NCBI GenBank assembly: GCA_944320685.1
Contig: CALUIK010000002.1
Span: 1 to 64,000, forward strand
Origin: an uncultured Alistipes sp.
GTDB taxonomy: Bacteria > Bacteroidota > Bacteroidia > Bacteroidales > Rikenellaceae
DNA: 64,000 nucleotides
Direction of reading: 5' to 3'
Shown one piece after another: positions 1-10,128 of this stretch; positions within the stretch are counted from its first letter, which is position 1; the number at the start of each line of letters is the position of its first letter. The position numbers and the translations under genes were made by a program. The notes under the pieces are model-generated. The model was given only the letters and a program-made list of their open reading frames with translations. It had not been told where the DNA came from and did no database searches.

Positions 1-107
1 CTCTATTTTATCCTTATAACCGCCAAATATTATGATGGTTACATTATATACTACCAACCACTTTTGGCATCATTACCTTGTCATGTAGCCGTGGGGGATA
101 AAAATCG

Positions 108-148
108 ACGCCGCAGGAGGGGATAAAACGTACTCCTGCGGCGTTTTT
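108..148. terminator. Bidirectional intrinsic terminator
   Basis: An 11-bp perfect stem (109-119 with 133-143, CGCCGCAGGAG and its complement) is followed on the plus strand by TTTTT (144-148) and on the minus strand by a T-rich run (positions 105-101 and beyond). It lies just after the yccF stop on the minus strand, so it most likely ends the ilv-leu operon transcript. It could also end a plus-strand gene left of the window. Positions 1-107 hold no gene that I can support. Confidence 0.75.
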
Positions 149-166
149 GTATGACAGCGGATTGAG

Positions 167-541
167 TTATCGGTGCACGACGGTGCGACCGAATGGCACG
201 AGTGCGTAGCTCATCAGTTTGAAGTGCTGCATGCCGAATGGTATGCCGATGATCGTGATGCAGAATATCGCGCCAAGCACGAGGTGCGAGAGTGCAATCC
301 ATATTCCGCCTATGAAAATCCATATTATGTTGAGCAGCGTGGTCAGGCAGCCTGTGGATGACTGTGTGGATACTACCTCGCCGCCGAAAGGCCACAGGGC
401 GAAGAGCCCCAACTGCATGACTTGGATGCCGAAAGGTATCCCCACGATGGTGAGGCAGAGCAGCACTCCGCCTATCAGATACTCCAGCGCGATGAAGATG
501 CCGCCGAATAGGATCCAGATGATGTTGCCGAGAATATTCAT
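167..541 (-). CDS. yccF: YccF-domain inner membrane protein
   Basis: This 124-residue membrane protein has two copies of the YccF repeat (about residues 3-55 and 66-120), each with hydrophobic helices and a conserved GIPFG motif followed by an aromatic/hydrophobic stretch ending in PFG. YccF proteins are small inner-membrane proteins of unknown function. The start lies 30 nt after the ilvA stop on the same strand with no terminator between, so it is probably the last gene of the ilv-leu transcript. Nothing in the sequence links it to amino acid synthesis, so read-through expression may be the only connection. The family call is confident; the function is unknown. Confidence 0.88.
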   Translation of the reverse strand: MNILGNIIWILFGGIFIALEYLIGGVLLCLTIVGIPFGIQVMQLGLFALWPFGGEVVSTQSSTGCLTTLLNIIWIFIGGIWIALSHLVLGAIFCITIIGIPFGMQHFKLMSYALVPFGRTVVHR

Positions 542-571
542 TTCGCGAAGGTTTTATGAGTTTGAAGCCGC

Positions 572-1840
572 TTACCCGATGAGGAACTCGAAGAGGCCCG
601 GATTGTCGTTCAGATATTCGTATACTATATCGTTACGTTTCATGCGCTCGGTCAGGCCGGCGAAGTCGTCGCGGTTCTGCAGTTCGATACCTATCAGCAC
701 GGGGCCCTTCTCGCGGTTTGTCTTCTTCTTGTACTCGAAGTATGTGATGTCGTCGTTGGGGCCGAGAACCTTGCTCACGAAGTCCTGCAGGGCGCCGGCG
801 CGTTGCGGGAAATGTACCACGAAGTAGTGTTTCAGCCCCTCGTACAGCAATGAGCGCTCCTTGATGTCTTCCATGCGCACGATGTCGTTGTTGCTGCCGC
901 TGACGATGCAGACGACATTCTTGCCGCGGATCATGTCGCGGCAGATGTCGAGGGCGCTGATGCTTAGGGCTCCTGCAGGTTCGGCTACGATGGCGTCGAA
1001 GTTGTAGAGCGAGAGTATCGTGGTGCAGACCTTCCCTTCGGGTACGGTGACTATGTCGTCCACAACCTGACGGCATATGTCGAACGTCAGGTCCCCGACG
1101 CGCTGTACGGCGGCGCCGTCGACGAACTTGTCGACATGGTCCAGCTCCGTAACCTCGCCACGCTCGATCGAGAGCTTCATGCCTGCGGCACCTGCGGGCT
1201 CGACGCCTATGATCTTGGTCTGGGGCGACATCTGCTTGTATACGCTGCCTATGCCCGAGGCGAGGCCTCCGCCTCCGATCGGGACGAAGATGTAGTCCAC
1301 GGCGGCGCGGCTCTGCTGCAGTATCTCAAGTCCAACCGTCCCCTGCCCCTCAATGATCTTGGGGTGGTTGAAGGGAGGAATGAAGGTCTTGTCCTCGCGC
1401 TGGCATGTATCCATGGCGGCGGCGTTCGATTCGTCGAAAGTATCTCCCGCGAGTACCACCTCAACGGCCTTGCCGCCGAACATGCGCACTTGGTTGATCT
1501 TCTGCTTGGGAGTGGTGACGGGCATGAATATCTTGCCCTCGATGCCCAGTTTGTTGCACGATAGGGCCACGCCCTGCGCATGGTTCCCCGCGCTGGCGCA
1601 TACGATGCCCTTGGCAGTCTGTTCCGGCGTGAGCGACTTGATCATGTTGTAGGCGCCGCGTATCTTGTACGACCGTACCACCTGAAGGTCCTCGCGCTTG
1701 AGCATCACGTTTGCCCCGTAGCGGTCCGACAGGTTGCGGTTCGCCATGAGGGGGGTGGGCGAGAGTATCTCACCGAGGGTATGCTCTGCCCTCATGATGT
1801 CGTTCAGCGCCGGAAAATATTTTTCGGTTTCGTTACTCAT
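572..1840 (-). CDS. ilvA: Threonine ammonia-lyase (threonine dehydratase)
   Basis: IlvA deaminates L-threonine to 2-oxobutanoate, the committed step toward isoleucine, in the cytoplasm with PLP. The 422 residues show the PLP lysine in a SYKIRGA motif (Lys59), the SAGNHAQG substrate loop (83-90) and the glycine-rich phosphate cup GGGG (189-192). About 90 C-terminal residues form one ACT-like regulatory domain (VVHFPQRAGALQDFV), the short form with a single regulatory domain rather than the two-domain E. coli form. Its place in the ilv-leu operon, 28 nt after leuB, supports a biosynthetic rather than catabolic role. Allosteric control by isoleucine is expected from the family but not visible here. 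Confidence 0.95.
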   Translation of the reverse strand: MSNETEKYFPALNDIMRAEHTLGEILSPTPLMANRNLSDRYGANVMLKREDLQVVRSYKIRGAYNMIKSLTPEQTAKGIVCASAGNHAQGVALSCNKLGIEGKIFMPVTTPKQKINQVRMFGGKAVEVVLAGDTFDESNAAAMDTCQREDKTFIPPFNHPKIIEGQGTVGLEILQQSRAAVDYIFVPIGGGGLASGIGSVYKQMSPQTKIIGVEPAGAAGMKLSIERGEVTELDHVDKFVDGAAVQRVGDLTFDICRQVVDDIVTVPEGKVCTTILSLYNFDAIVAEPAGALSISALDICRDMIRGKNVVCIVSGSNNDIVRMEDIKERSLLYEGLKHYFVVHFPQRAGALQDFVSKVLGPNDDITYFEYKKKTNREKGPVLIGIELQNRDDFAGLTERMKRNDIVYEYLNDNPGLFEFLIG

Positions 1841-1868
1841 CTCTGTGGGTAGTGTTTTGCGTGAATGT

Positions 1869-2948
1869 TCACTCGCCCTCGGCTATGCGTCGGGCGATGA
1901 AGTCTCCCACTTCGGTGGTAGAGCGTGGCGTGACGCCTTCCGCGGCTATGTCCTCGGTGGTGAAGCCTGCACTTATGGAGGCATCTACGGCGCGGCGTAT
2001 TGCGGCACCGGCCTCCATGTCGGAGAAGGCGTACTCGAACATCATCGCCGCCGAGAGTATCGTGGCGACGGGGTTGGCTATGTTCTTGCCTGCGGCCTGA
2101 GGGTACGATCCATGTATTGGTTCGAAGAGCGACGTGCCCGTACCTATCGAGGCCGAGGGCAGCAGCCCGAGCGAGCCGGTGATGACGCTCGCCTCGTCGG
2201 TGAGGATGTCGCCGAACATGTTTTCCGTGACGATGACGTCGAAGTGGCGCGGCTGCTGTATGATCTTCATGGCGGCGTTGTCGACGAACATGAATTCGGT
2301 CTCGACCGAATGGTATTCGGCCGCCAGCCGCTGTGCGGTCTCGCGCCACAGGCGCGACGTGGCCAGCACGTTGGCCTTGTCGACGATGGTGAGCTTGCCG
2401 CGGCGCTTGGATGCATACTCGAATCCGAGGCGGCATATACGCTCGACCTCTGCGCGTGTATATACGCATGTGTCGTATGCCGTATCCCCATCCTCCGAGC
2501 GGCCTTGCGGACGCCCGAAATAGAGGCCTCCCGTCAGCTCGCGCACGCAGAGGAAGTCGGCGCCCTCCACGAGATCGGCACGCAGCGGCGAACGGTGCAG
2601 CAGCGATGCGAAGGTCGTGACGGGGCGCAGGTTGGCGTACAGCCCCAGTTTCTTGCGCATGGCCAGCAGCCCCTGCTCAGGGCGCACCTTCGCATCGGGG
2701 GCGTTGTCGAAACGCGGATCGCCTATGGCTCCGAACAATACGGCGTCGGCTTCCATGCACGCCTTGTGTGTCGATTCGGGGTAGGGGTCCCCTGCGGCAT
2801 ATATTGCGGCGGCGCCCACTAAGGCGTGGGTGTAGTGCGGTTCGTAGCCGAAGCGGGCGGCCGCGGCATCTACTGCCTTTACGGCCTGTGACACGATTTC
2901 GGGCCCTATGCCGTCGCCAGGAAGTACGGCTATCTTTATCTTTTTCAT
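1869..2948 (-). CDS. leuB: 3-isopropylmalate dehydrogenase
   Basis: LeuB oxidatively decarboxylates 3-isopropylmalate to 2-ketoisocaproate with NAD+, the third step of leucine synthesis. The 359-residue protein opens with the family N-terminus [15 protein letters not shown], has the substrate-arginine segment around [13 protein letters not shown], the YFGRPQGR loop that helps define IPMDH, and the metal-binding VDNAAMKI and [11 protein letters not shown] motifs. Length is normal. It follows leuD by 75 nt and precedes ilvA by 28 nt on the same strand. No unusual residues were seen. Confidence 0.96.
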   Translation of the reverse strand: MKKIKIAVLPGDGIGPEIVSQAVKAVDAAAARFGYEPHYTHALVGAAAIYAAGDPYPESTHKACMEADAVLFGAIGDPRFDNAPDAKVRPEQGLLAMRKKLGLYANLRPVTTFASLLHRSPLRADLVEGADFLCVRELTGGLYFGRPQGRSEDGDTAYDTCVYTRAEVERICRLGFEYASKRRGKLTIVDKANVLATSRLWRETAQRLAAEYHSVETEFMFVDNAAMKIIQQPRHFDVIVTENMFGDILTDEASVITGSLGLLPSASIGTGTSLFEPIHGSYPQAAGKNIANPVATILSAAMMFEYAFSDMEAGAAIRRAVDASISAGFTTEDIAAEGVTPRSTTEVGDFIARRIAEGE

Positions 2949-3023
2949 CGTTTTGTCGTTTTTTCGAGTTTTTCTTCTGCGGGTTGCCGCCTCCGGATAC
3001 GTATTTGGACGGCGCGGCGCCTG

Positions 3024-3629
3024 CTATTTGCCCTGTCCGTGCTGTCGCCGGCTCTCGAAAGCCTCGATCTCGGGGCGTATGCTTACAAGATAGTCCACAT
3101 CGTCGTAACCGTTCATCAGGCACTGTTTCTTGTAGGCGGTGATCTCGAATTGTTCGAGCATGTCGGTGCCGACGATCCGGATAGTCTGCGCCTCGAGGTC
3201 TATCTTTATCTGCGTTGCGGGATCCCTCTCAACGGCGGCGAATATCGCCGCGAGCATCTTTTCGCTGACTTTGACGGGGAGCACGCCGTTGTTGAGGGCG
3301 TTGTTGCGGAAGATGTCGGCGAAGAAACTCGACACCACGGCACGGAATCCCGCGCCGGCGATGGCCCATGCCGCATGTTCACGGCTCGAACCGCAGCCGA
3401 AGTTCTTGCCTGCGACGAGGATCCGGCCGCCGTAGCGTGGCGAGTTGAGCACGAAGTCGGCCTTGGGATTGCCGTCTGCGTCGTAACGCCAGTCGCGGAA
3501 GAGATTCTCGCCGAAGCCATCGCGTGTGGTGGCCTTGAGGAATCGTGCCGGAATGATCTGGTCGGTGTCGATGTTCTCTATCGGCAGGGGTACGACCGTC
3601 GAAGTGAGTGTAGTGAATTTGTTTCTCAT
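3024..3629 (-). CDS. leuD: 3-isopropylmalate dehydratase small subunit
   Basis: LeuD is the swivel-domain subunit of isopropylmalate isomerase and pairs with LeuC to convert 2-isopropylmalate to 3-isopropylmalate. The 201 residues contain the diagnostic [12 protein letters not shown] motif near residues 19-30 and the [16 protein letters not shown] motif in the middle. The gene lies 19 nt downstream of leuC, as expected for a co-translated heterodimer. Length and motifs are typical of the bacterial LeuD type. Confidence 0.96.
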   Translation of the reverse strand: MRNKFTTLTSTVVPLPIENIDTDQIIPARFLKATTRDGFGENLFRDWRYDADGNPKADFVLNSPRYGGRILVAGKNFGCGSSREHAAWAIAGAGFRAVVSSFFADIFRNNALNNGVLPVKVSEKMLAAIFAAVERDPATQIKIDLEAQTIRIVGTDMLEQFEITAYKKQCLMNGYDDVDYLVSIRPEIEAFESRRQHGQGK

Positions 3630-3648
3630 GGCTCGTTTATGTGTGGTG

Positions 3649-5040
3649 TTACATGAGGCTGCGCGGGTCTGTCACGACTCCTGTCACGGCTGCTGCCGCT
3701 GCCACGAGAGGTCCGGCGAGCAGGGTGCGGGCTTCGGGGCCCTGACGTCCTTCGAAGTTGCGGTTCGAGGTGGCGACGCAGTATTTACCTGCGGGGATCT
3801 TGTCGTCGTTCATCGCAAGGCATGCCGAGCATCCGGGCTGTCGCAGCGTGAAACCGGCCTCCTCGAGGATGTCGCGCAGGCCCTCCTCGATGGCCTGACG
3901 CTCTACCTGCTTGCTCCCGGGTACGATCCATACCGTCACGTCGGGCGCTTTCTTGCGTCCTTTGACGATTGAGGCGAAGGCCCGCAGGTCTTCGATGCGG
4001 CCGTTGGTGCAGCTGCCAACGAAGACGTAGTCGACTTTCTTGCCCTCCATTTTCTCGCCGGCATGGAATCCCATATATTCGAGCGCCTTGTCGAACGATG
4101 CGCGTGCGGCGGCATCGCCATCGGCCGAGGGTATCTTGTCTCCAACGGCAACGCCCATCGACGGGTTGGTGCCGTAGGTTATCATCGGTTCGATGTCTGC
4201 GGCGTCGAAGGTGATCTCCTTGTCGAAAACAGCGTCGGTGTCCGAGCGCAGGGCGCTCCACCGCTCTACGGCTTCGTCCCACGCCTTGCCTTGCGGGGCG
4301 AACTCGCGCCCCTTGAGGTAGTCGAAAGTGGTCTGGTCGGGAGCGATCATGCCGCCGCGGGCCCCCATCTCTATGCTCATGTTGCAGACGGTCATGCGCG
4401 CCTCCATCGAGAGCGACCGTATGGCCGAGCCGGCGAACTCGACGAAGTGTCCCGTGCCGCCGCCCGTGCCGATCTTCGAGATGATGTAGAGGATGATGTC
4501 TTTGGAGCATACGCCCGGCCGCAACTCCCCTTCGATGTTTATGCGCATGCTTTTCGGCTTCGACTGCAGGATGCACTGCGATGCGAGGGCCATCTCCACC
4601 TCACTGGTGCCTATGCCGAAGGCTATGCAACCCAAGGCGCCGTGCGTCGAGGTGTGACTGTCGCCGCAGACGATGGTCATGCCGGGCTGCGTAAGCCCTG
4701 TCTCGGGCCCGATTACGTGGATTATGCCGTTGCGCGGCGACCCTATCGGGAACAGTGTGATCCCGTTCCGGTCGCAATTACTGTACAGCGCCGCCACCTG
4801 TGCGGCCGACTGCTGGTCGGCTATGGGCAGGTGCTGGTCGTGCGTGGGTATGTTGTGGTCGGGGCTGGCCGTCACCTGCGAGGGACGGAACACCCCTGCG
4901 CCACGCTCGCGCAATGAGGCGAAGGCCTGCGGACTGGTCACTTCGTGTATGTACTGGCGGTCGATGTAGAGCACGCACGAGTCCCCGTCGAGGACCTTTA
5001 CCGTGTGTGCGTCCCATATCTTGTCGAAAAGCGTATTCAT
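3649..5040 (-). CDS. leuC: 3-isopropylmalate dehydratase large subunit
   Basis: LeuC is the [4Fe-4S] aconitase-type subunit of isopropylmalate isomerase. I chose the ATG at 5040 ([14 protein letters not shown], 463 residues) because it matches the family N-terminus and leaves 13 nt to leuA; an upstream in-frame ATG at 5076 would overlap the leuA coding end. The cluster cysteines are visible in VGSCTNGR and in GCSACLAMN near the C-terminus. The active-site HDQHLP and [10 protein letters not shown] motifs are intact. It lies between leuA and leuD in the operon. Confidence 0.95.
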   Translation of the reverse strand: MNTLFDKIWDAHTVKVLDGDSCVLYIDRQYIHEVTSPQAFASLRERGAGVFRPSQVTASPDHNIPTHDQHLPIADQQSAAQVAALYSNCDRNGITLFPIGSPRNGIIHVIGPETGLTQPGMTIVCGDSHTSTHGALGCIAFGIGTSEVEMALASQCILQSKPKSMRINIEGELRPGVCSKDIILYIISKIGTGGGTGHFVEFAGSAIRSLSMEARMTVCNMSIEMGARGGMIAPDQTTFDYLKGREFAPQGKAWDEAVERWSALRSDTDAVFDKEITFDAADIEPMITYGTNPSMGVAVGDKIPSADGDAAARASFDKALEYMGFHAGEKMEGKKVDYVFVGSCTNGRIEDLRAFASIVKGRKKAPDVTVWIVPGSKQVERQAIEEGLRDILEEAGFTLRQPGCSACLAMNDDKIPAGKYCVATSNRNFEGRQGPEARTLLAGPLVAAAAAVTGVVTDPRSLM

Positions 5041-5053
5041 CTGTTGGCGTACG

Positions 5054-6550
5054 TTAAGCAATTTTCGAAATGGCATCTATGAATGATTCCACAGAGGCGG
5101 TCACGATGTCGGTAGAGGCGCCGAAACCGTGGTATATCTTGCCTTTGTGCGAGATCTGGATATGCACCTTTCCCATGTCGTCGCTGCCGCGCGTGATAGC
5201 CTGCACGAGGAACTCCTCGATATGTACGCGGCGTTTTGTGATGTTCTTCACGGCGGTGATGGCCGCGTCGACGGGGCCGTTGCCGCATGCCGTCTCGGTG
5301 AAGGTGTCGCCGTCGAAGCTGATCTGCACGGTAGCGGTCGGTATGCTCGACTTGCCGCAGACTACCTGCAGCCCCGTAAGCTGTATGCTCATGCGGCGGC
5401 GTGAGACGGCCGTGCCTGCGAGCACCTCAAGGTCGCGCGTGGTGACCATCTTCTTCTTGTCGGCCAGATCCAGAAAACGCTGGTATATCTCGTCCAGCTC
5501 CTCGCCTTCGGGTGTGTAGCCTATCTCCGAGAGGTGGTGCTTGAGTGCCGCGCGGCCGCTGCGGGCTGTGAGTACGATGCTCGACTGGTCTACGCCCACA
5601 TCCTCGGGGTCGATTATCTCGTACGTCTCGCGGCTCTTGAGCACGCCGTCCTGATGTATGCCCGACGAGTGCGCGAAGGCGTTGCGGCCGACGATGGCCT
5701 TGTTGGGCTGTACAGGTACGCGCATGAGGTTCGACACGAGGCGGCTTGTGGCTACTATCTGGCGCGTGTCGATGCCTACCTCGAAGTCGAGGTCCTTATG
5801 GCATTTTATGGCCATTACGACCTCTTCGAGAGCCGTATTGCCGGCGCGTTCGCCCAGACCGTTTATCGTCACCTCCATCTGGCGGGCGCCGTTCTCGACG
5901 GCGGCCAGAGTGTTGGCTGTGGCCATACCCAGGTCGTTGTGGCAGTGTGTCGAGATGACCGCCTTGTCGATGTTGGGCACATTGTTCATCAGGTAGGCGA
6001 TCTTGGCGCCGTACTCGCTCGGCAGACAGTAGCCCGTCGTGTCGGGAATGTTGACCACGGTGGCGCCGGCAGCGATTACGGCCTCCACTACGCGAGCGAG
6101 AAACTCGTTCTCGGTACGTCCCGCATCCTCGGCGTAGAATTCGACGTCGTCGACGAAGCGGCGCGCGTATTTCACCGCGTCGACGGCCTGTTCGATGACC
6201 GTTTCGGGCGTCATGCGCAGTTTCTCGTAGATGTGGTAGGTCGAGGTGCCGATACCGGTGTGGATGCGCCCGCGCTTGGCGAACTCCAGCGATTTGGCGG
6301 CCACGTCGATATCCTTCTTCACGGCGCGCGTGAGTGCGCAGATGACGGGGCGCGTCACCGCCTTCGAAATCTCGACCACAGAGTTGAAATCACCCGGGCT
6401 CGAGATCGGAAAGCCCGCTTCGATGATGTCCACACCCAATTTTTCGAGTTGCCGCGCCACCTCGATCTTCTCGATGGTGTTGAGCTGGCATCCCGGAACC
6501 TGCTCCGCATCGCGGAGGGTGGTATCGAAGATGTATACTTTTTCGCTCAT
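5054..6550 (-). CDS. leuA: 2-isopropylmalate synthase
   Basis: LeuA condenses 2-ketoisovalerate with acetyl-CoA, the first committed step of leucine synthesis. The 498 residues begin with the HMGL-like TIM barrel ([13 protein letters not shown]), carry the metal-binding STHCHNDLG motif, and end with the LeuA allosteric dimer domain (about residues 370-498), where leucine normally binds for feedback inhibition. The related homocitrate and citramalate synthases are possible alternatives, but length, the C-terminal domain and the neighbouring leuC/leuD/leuB favour LeuA. It is separated from ilvC by 70 nt. Confidence 0.95.
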   Translation of the reverse strand: MSEKVYIFDTTLRDAEQVPGCQLNTIEKIEVARQLEKLGVDIIEAGFPISSPGDFNSVVEISKAVTRPVICALTRAVKKDIDVAAKSLEFAKRGRIHTGIGTSTYHIYEKLRMTPETVIEQAVDAVKYARRFVDDVEFYAEDAGRTENEFLARVVEAVIAAGATVVNIPDTTGYCLPSEYGAKIAYLMNNVPNIDKAVISTHCHNDLGMATANTLAAVENGARQMEVTINGLGERAGNTALEEVVMAIKCHKDLDFEVGIDTRQIVATSRLVSNLMRVPVQPNKAIVGRNAFAHSSGIHQDGVLKSRETYEIIDPEDVGVDQSSIVLTARSGRAALKHHLSEIGYTPEGEELDEIYQRFLDLADKKKMVTTRDLEVLAGTAVSRRRMSIQLTGLQVVCGKSSIPTATVQISFDGDTFTETACGNGPVDAAITAVKNITKRRVHIEEFLVQAITRGSDDMGKVHIQISHKGKIYHGFGASTDIVTASVESFIDAISKIA

Positions 6551-6620
6551 GATCTGTGTGAATTGGGAATCGGCATCGGGACAAGCACGCCGCCCCGATG
6601 CCGGCTCCGGTTTAAAGGAA

Positions 6621-7667
6621 TTAGTTATTCTCCGGACGCAGTTTGCGCACGACGGCGCCTGCCTGCCACATCTCCGTCTCGCGCATCTCGCGCAACTCCT
6701 CCTCGAGTTTTACGCGGTAGTCGGGCTGGCTGTTCGAGTCGATGCTGCGCTGTGCCTCGTTGCCGGCGGCAACTTCGCGGTAGAGCTCGTCGAAGACGGG
6801 TCGCGTGGCGTCGCGGAACTTCTTCCACCAGTCGAGCGCGCCGCGTTGTGCCGTGGTCGAGCAGTTGGCGTACATCCAGTCCATGCCGTTCTCGGCGATC
6901 AGCGGCATGAGGCTCTGCGTGAGCTCCTCGATGGTCTCGTTGAAGGCCTCCGACGGCGTGTGGCCGTTGGCGCGCAGCGTGTCGTACTGTGCCGCGAAGA
7001 TGCCTTGGATGGCGCCCATGAGGGTGCCGCGCTCGCCCGTGAGGTCAGAGTATACCTCGCGCTTGAAAGTGGTCTCGAAGAGGTATCCCGAGCCTACGCC
7101 GATGCCGAGTGCGATGACGCGGTCCCACGCCCTGCCCGTGGCGTCTTGGAAAATCGCGTAGCTCGAGTTGAGCCCGCGGCCCTGCAGGAACATGCGGCGC
7201 AGCGAGGTGCCCGAGCCTTTGGGGGCAACGAGGATTACGTCCACGTCGGCGGGGGGTATGATGCCCGTACGCTCCTTGTAGGTGATGCCGAAGCCGTGCG
7301 AGAAGTAGAGCGCCTTGCCTGCGGTGAGGTGCTTCTTGATCTTGGGCCATACGGCGATCTGTCCGGCGTCCGAGAGCAGGTATTCGATGATGGTTCCGCG
7401 CTCGGCGGCCTCTTCGATGTCGAAGAGGGTCTCGCCCGGTACCCAGCCGTCGGCTACGGCCTTGTCCCAGCTCTTCGAGCCCTTGCGCTGGCCCACGATG
7501 ACGTTGAATCCGTTATCCTTGAGGTTGAGCGACTGCCCGGGGCCCTGTACTCCGTAACCGATCACTGCGATGGTCTCGTCCTTGAGTGTTTCGAGTGCTT
7601 TTGCCAGAGGGTACTCTTCGCGTGTTACGACGTTCTCCTCGACGCCGCCGAAATTGATCTTTGCCAT
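6621..7667 (-). CDS. ilvC: Ketol-acid reductoisomerase (NADP+)
   Basis: IlvC carries out the Mg2+-dependent isomerisation and NADPH reduction of acetolactate or acetohydroxybutyrate. The start is placed at the ATG at 7667 ([14 protein letters not shown], 348 residues); the longer frame to 7757 would run into ilvN and lacks family similarity. The Rossmann motif is GYGVQGPGQ rather than the E. coli GCGAQG, and QRKGSKSW supplies the cofactor phosphate-binding positions. [14 protein letters not shown] and the C-terminal EMRETEMW helices are present. The length fits the short class I enzyme. An 86-nt gap separates it from ilvN. Confidence 0.95.
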   Translation of the reverse strand: MAKINFGGVEENVVTREEYPLAKALETLKDETIAVIGYGVQGPGQSLNLKDNGFNVIVGQRKGSKSWDKAVADGWVPGETLFDIEEAAERGTIIEYLLSDAGQIAVWPKIKKHLTAGKALYFSHGFGITYKERTGIIPPADVDVILVAPKGSGTSLRRMFLQGRGLNSSYAIFQDATGRAWDRVIALGIGVGSGYLFETTFKREVYSDLTGERGTLMGAIQGIFAAQYDTLRANGHTPSEAFNETIEELTQSLMPLIAENGMDWMYANCSTTAQRGALDWWKKFRDATRPVFDELYREVAAGNEAQRSIDSNSQPDYRVKLEEELREMRETEMWQAGAVVRKLRPENN

Positions 7668-7753
7668 AGTTTTTTGTAATATTAAATTGAAAGTTCTGAG
7701 TTTTGCGTTGAATTCGGTATGTAAGCCTGTTATGCCGACTGTAGTGCGCGGGG

Positions 7754-8308
7754 TCATTCCTGCCCGCCGTCCGCCTGCAAGGCGAGAAAACGCCGGTAAC
7801 GTTCGTTCACGTAGTCGAGATATTCGTTTAGCAGCTCTCGGCGTGACTTGATTATGGCGACGGGCCCCGAACGGACGAACTGGTATACGCCGTAGGGCTC
7901 AAGCATGCGGTACAGGGCGCGGATCTCGTCGCGGTGCCCCGTCTTCTCGAGGACGATGTAGTCGTCGTGTATCTCGAGTATGCGTACGTTGTGGCGCCTA
8001 ACCAGCTCTTCGACGTTGCGGCTGCGCTGCACCTTGTAGAGCGCCAGTTCCTGAAGCACCACTTCGTCGGGCGTGTAGCAGAACACCTTCAGTACGTCGA
8101 TCTTCTTTTCGATCTGTTTCACGAGGTTTTCCACCTTTTCGGGGTCGTTATTCACCGTGATTGTGTATTTGTGTATGCCTTCGATGGCCGACTCCGACGT
8201 CGTGAGCGATTCTATGTTGACGTTGCGGTGGGTGAATACGGTGGTTATCTGGCTCAGAAGACCCACCTTGTTTTCCGAAAATATGGTTATGATAAACTCC
8301 TTTTCCAT
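7754..8308 (-). CDS. ilvN: Acetolactate synthase small (regulatory) subunit
   Basis: This is the ACT-domain regulatory subunit of acetohydroxyacid synthase, which activates the IlvB catalytic subunit and usually mediates valine inhibition. The 184 residues begin with FIITIFSENKVGLLSQITTVF, a typical ACT fold with a glycine turn for ligand binding, followed by the VNIESLTTSES strand. A second ACT-like C-terminal domain follows (about residues 85-170). It starts 20 nt after ilvB, as expected for paired subunits. The name ilvH would be equally valid; isozymes cannot be told apart by sequence alone. Confidence 0.94.
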   Translation of the reverse strand: MEKEFIITIFSENKVGLLSQITTVFTHRNVNIESLTTSESAIEGIHKYTITVNNDPEKVENLVKQIEKKIDVLKVFCYTPDEVVLQELALYKVQRSRNVEELVRRHNVRILEIHDDYIVLEKTGHRDEIRALYRMLEPYGVYQFVRSGPVAIIKSRRELLNEYLDYVNERYRRFLALQADGGQE

Positions 8309-8328
8309 CGTTTGTGTGCGCTTAATCG

Positions 8329-10068
8329 TTATTCGAGGCGTATGTCGTTCACGGGCATGCCTGCCGGCACCATGGGGAAGACGTTCTCTTCGCGTTCGAC
8401 CCTGACCTCAAGCAGGAACGCCGTAGGGCACTCCTTCATTTCGGCGATGGCGTCGTCGAGGTCCGCATGGCTCTCGACGCAGCGGTAGGGTATGTGGTTG
8501 CCGCGGGCGATGAGTTCGAAGTCGGGGTTGGTAAGCTCGGTGAATGAGTAGCGGCGGTCGTAGAAGAGCTCCTGCCACTGTCGCACCATGCCCAGAAAGC
8601 CGTTGTTCATGAGCACGATCTTCACCGGTACGCTCGACTGGAATATGGTGCCCAGCTCCTGAAGCGTCATCTGCAGGCCTCCGTCGCCTACGAAGAGGCA
8701 CACGTCGCGCTCCGGTGCGCCGATTTTGGCGCCGATAGCGGCAGGCAGGCCGAAGCCCATGGTGCCGAGGCCGCCCGAGGTGATTATGCTGCGCGAGCGT
8801 TTGAACCGGAAGTAGCGCGAGGCGAACATCTGCTGCTGCCCGACGTCGGTGACGAGGATAGCGTCGTCGAACTGTCGGGCTACGGCATCCACAACCTCGC
8901 CCATGCGCAGGTGCGGTCCGCGCCGTTCGATGGCCGGCTCGATTATCTCCTCACGTTCGATGTTGTAGCATACGCGGAATTCGTCGATCCATGCCGAATG
9001 GTCGCACTTGGATATCTTTTCGGTTATCATCGGCAGTGTGCGTTTCACGTCTCCTAGCACCGGCACGTCGGCATAGACGAGCTTGTTTATCTCGGCGGGG
9101 TCGATCTCGAGGTGTATGATCTTGGCGTTGATGCCGAAGTTCGAGGGGTCGCCCGTTACGCGGTCGTCGAAACGCATGCCTATGGCTACCAGCAGGTCAC
9201 AGTCACGGTTCTTGATGTTGGGGGCGTAGTTGCCGTGCATGCCCAGCATCCCGACATACTGCGGGTGGTCGGACGGCAGGGCCGAGAGCCCGAGCAGCGT
9301 GGCTGCGGCTGGCATGCCGCTCTTCACGAGGAACTCGCACAATTCCTTCTCCGCGTGGCCGAGGATCACGCCCTGTCCTATGAGCGCCATGGGCCGACGT
9401 GCGAAATTTATCAGGCGTGCCGCCTCGAGTATCTGGTTTTCGTCGATGTCGGCCTGTGGTTGGTAGCTGCGGATGAACCGCACGGGCTTGTAGTCGAAGT
9501 CGAGCATGCCGACCTGTGCATCCTTGGTGATGTCGATCACCACGGGGCCGGGGCGTCCCGTCGAGGCTATGTAGAAGGCTTTGGCCAAAGCCTCGGGCAG
9601 GTCGGCGGCGCGCTTTACCTGACAGTTCCATTTGGTGACCGACTGCGTTATCTCGATGAAGTTGATCTCTTGGAAGGCATCGGTGCCGAGCAGTTTCGAC
9701 CCTACCTGTCCGCTTATGAGCACTATGGGCGTCGAGTCGAGCATGGCGTCGGCAAGTCCCGTCACGGTATTGGTGGCGCCGGGGCCCGATGTGACTATGC
9801 AGACTCCCGTCTTGCCGCTGGCGCGTGCATATCCCTGCGCGGCGTGTACGGCGCACTGTTCGTGGCGTACGAGTATATGGTTTATTTTGTCGCGATAGTC
9901 GTAGAGCGCGTCGTATACGGGGATTATGGCGCCGCCCGGGTAGCCGAAGATGGTATCCACACCTTCGGCCAAGAATGAGCGTATCACAGCCTCCGAACCC
10001 GATATGCGCGGAAGTGCCGGCGACGGTTTTTGACAGGGTGTGTCGATATCCTTGAAACCTGATGTCAT
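8329..10068 (-). CDS. ilvB: Acetolactate synthase large (catalytic) subunit
   Basis: The thiamine-diphosphate enzyme condenses two pyruvates, or pyruvate with 2-oxobutanoate. The 579 residues contain the ThDP-activating glutamate in RHEQCAVHAAQG, the central FAD-binding domain (about 210-350), and the ThDP/Mg motif starting GDGGLQMTLQE and ending MNNG near residues 460-490. The N-terminal YPGGAIIPVYDAL motif is typical of AHAS rather than of other ThDP oxidases. It lies between ilvD and ilvN, and the adjacent small subunit confirms the assignment. Confidence 0.96.
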   Translation of the reverse strand: MTSGFKDIDTPCQKPSPALPRISGSEAVIRSFLAEGVDTIFGYPGGAIIPVYDALYDYRDKINHILVRHEQCAVHAAQGYARASGKTGVCIVTSGPGATNTVTGLADAMLDSTPIVLISGQVGSKLLGTDAFQEINFIEITQSVTKWNCQVKRAADLPEALAKAFYIASTGRPGPVVIDITKDAQVGMLDFDYKPVRFIRSYQPQADIDENQILEAARLINFARRPMALIGQGVILGHAEKELCEFLVKSGMPAAATLLGLSALPSDHPQYVGMLGMHGNYAPNIKNRDCDLLVAIGMRFDDRVTGDPSNFGINAKIIHLEIDPAEINKLVYADVPVLGDVKRTLPMITEKISKCDHSAWIDEFRVCYNIEREEIIEPAIERRGPHLRMGEVVDAVARQFDDAILVTDVGQQQMFASRYFRFKRSRSIITSGGLGTMGFGLPAAIGAKIGAPERDVCLFVGDGGLQMTLQELGTIFQSSVPVKIVLMNNGFLGMVRQWQELFYDRRYSFTELTNPDFELIARGNHIPYRCVESHADLDDAIAEMKECPTAFLLEVRVEREENVFPMVPAGMPVNDIRLE

Positions 10069-10128
10069 AGTTTGTTTATTGCTTTTTCCTTGTTCTCACT
10101 TTCCTTTCTGGCCTGTCCGTTTCTACTA

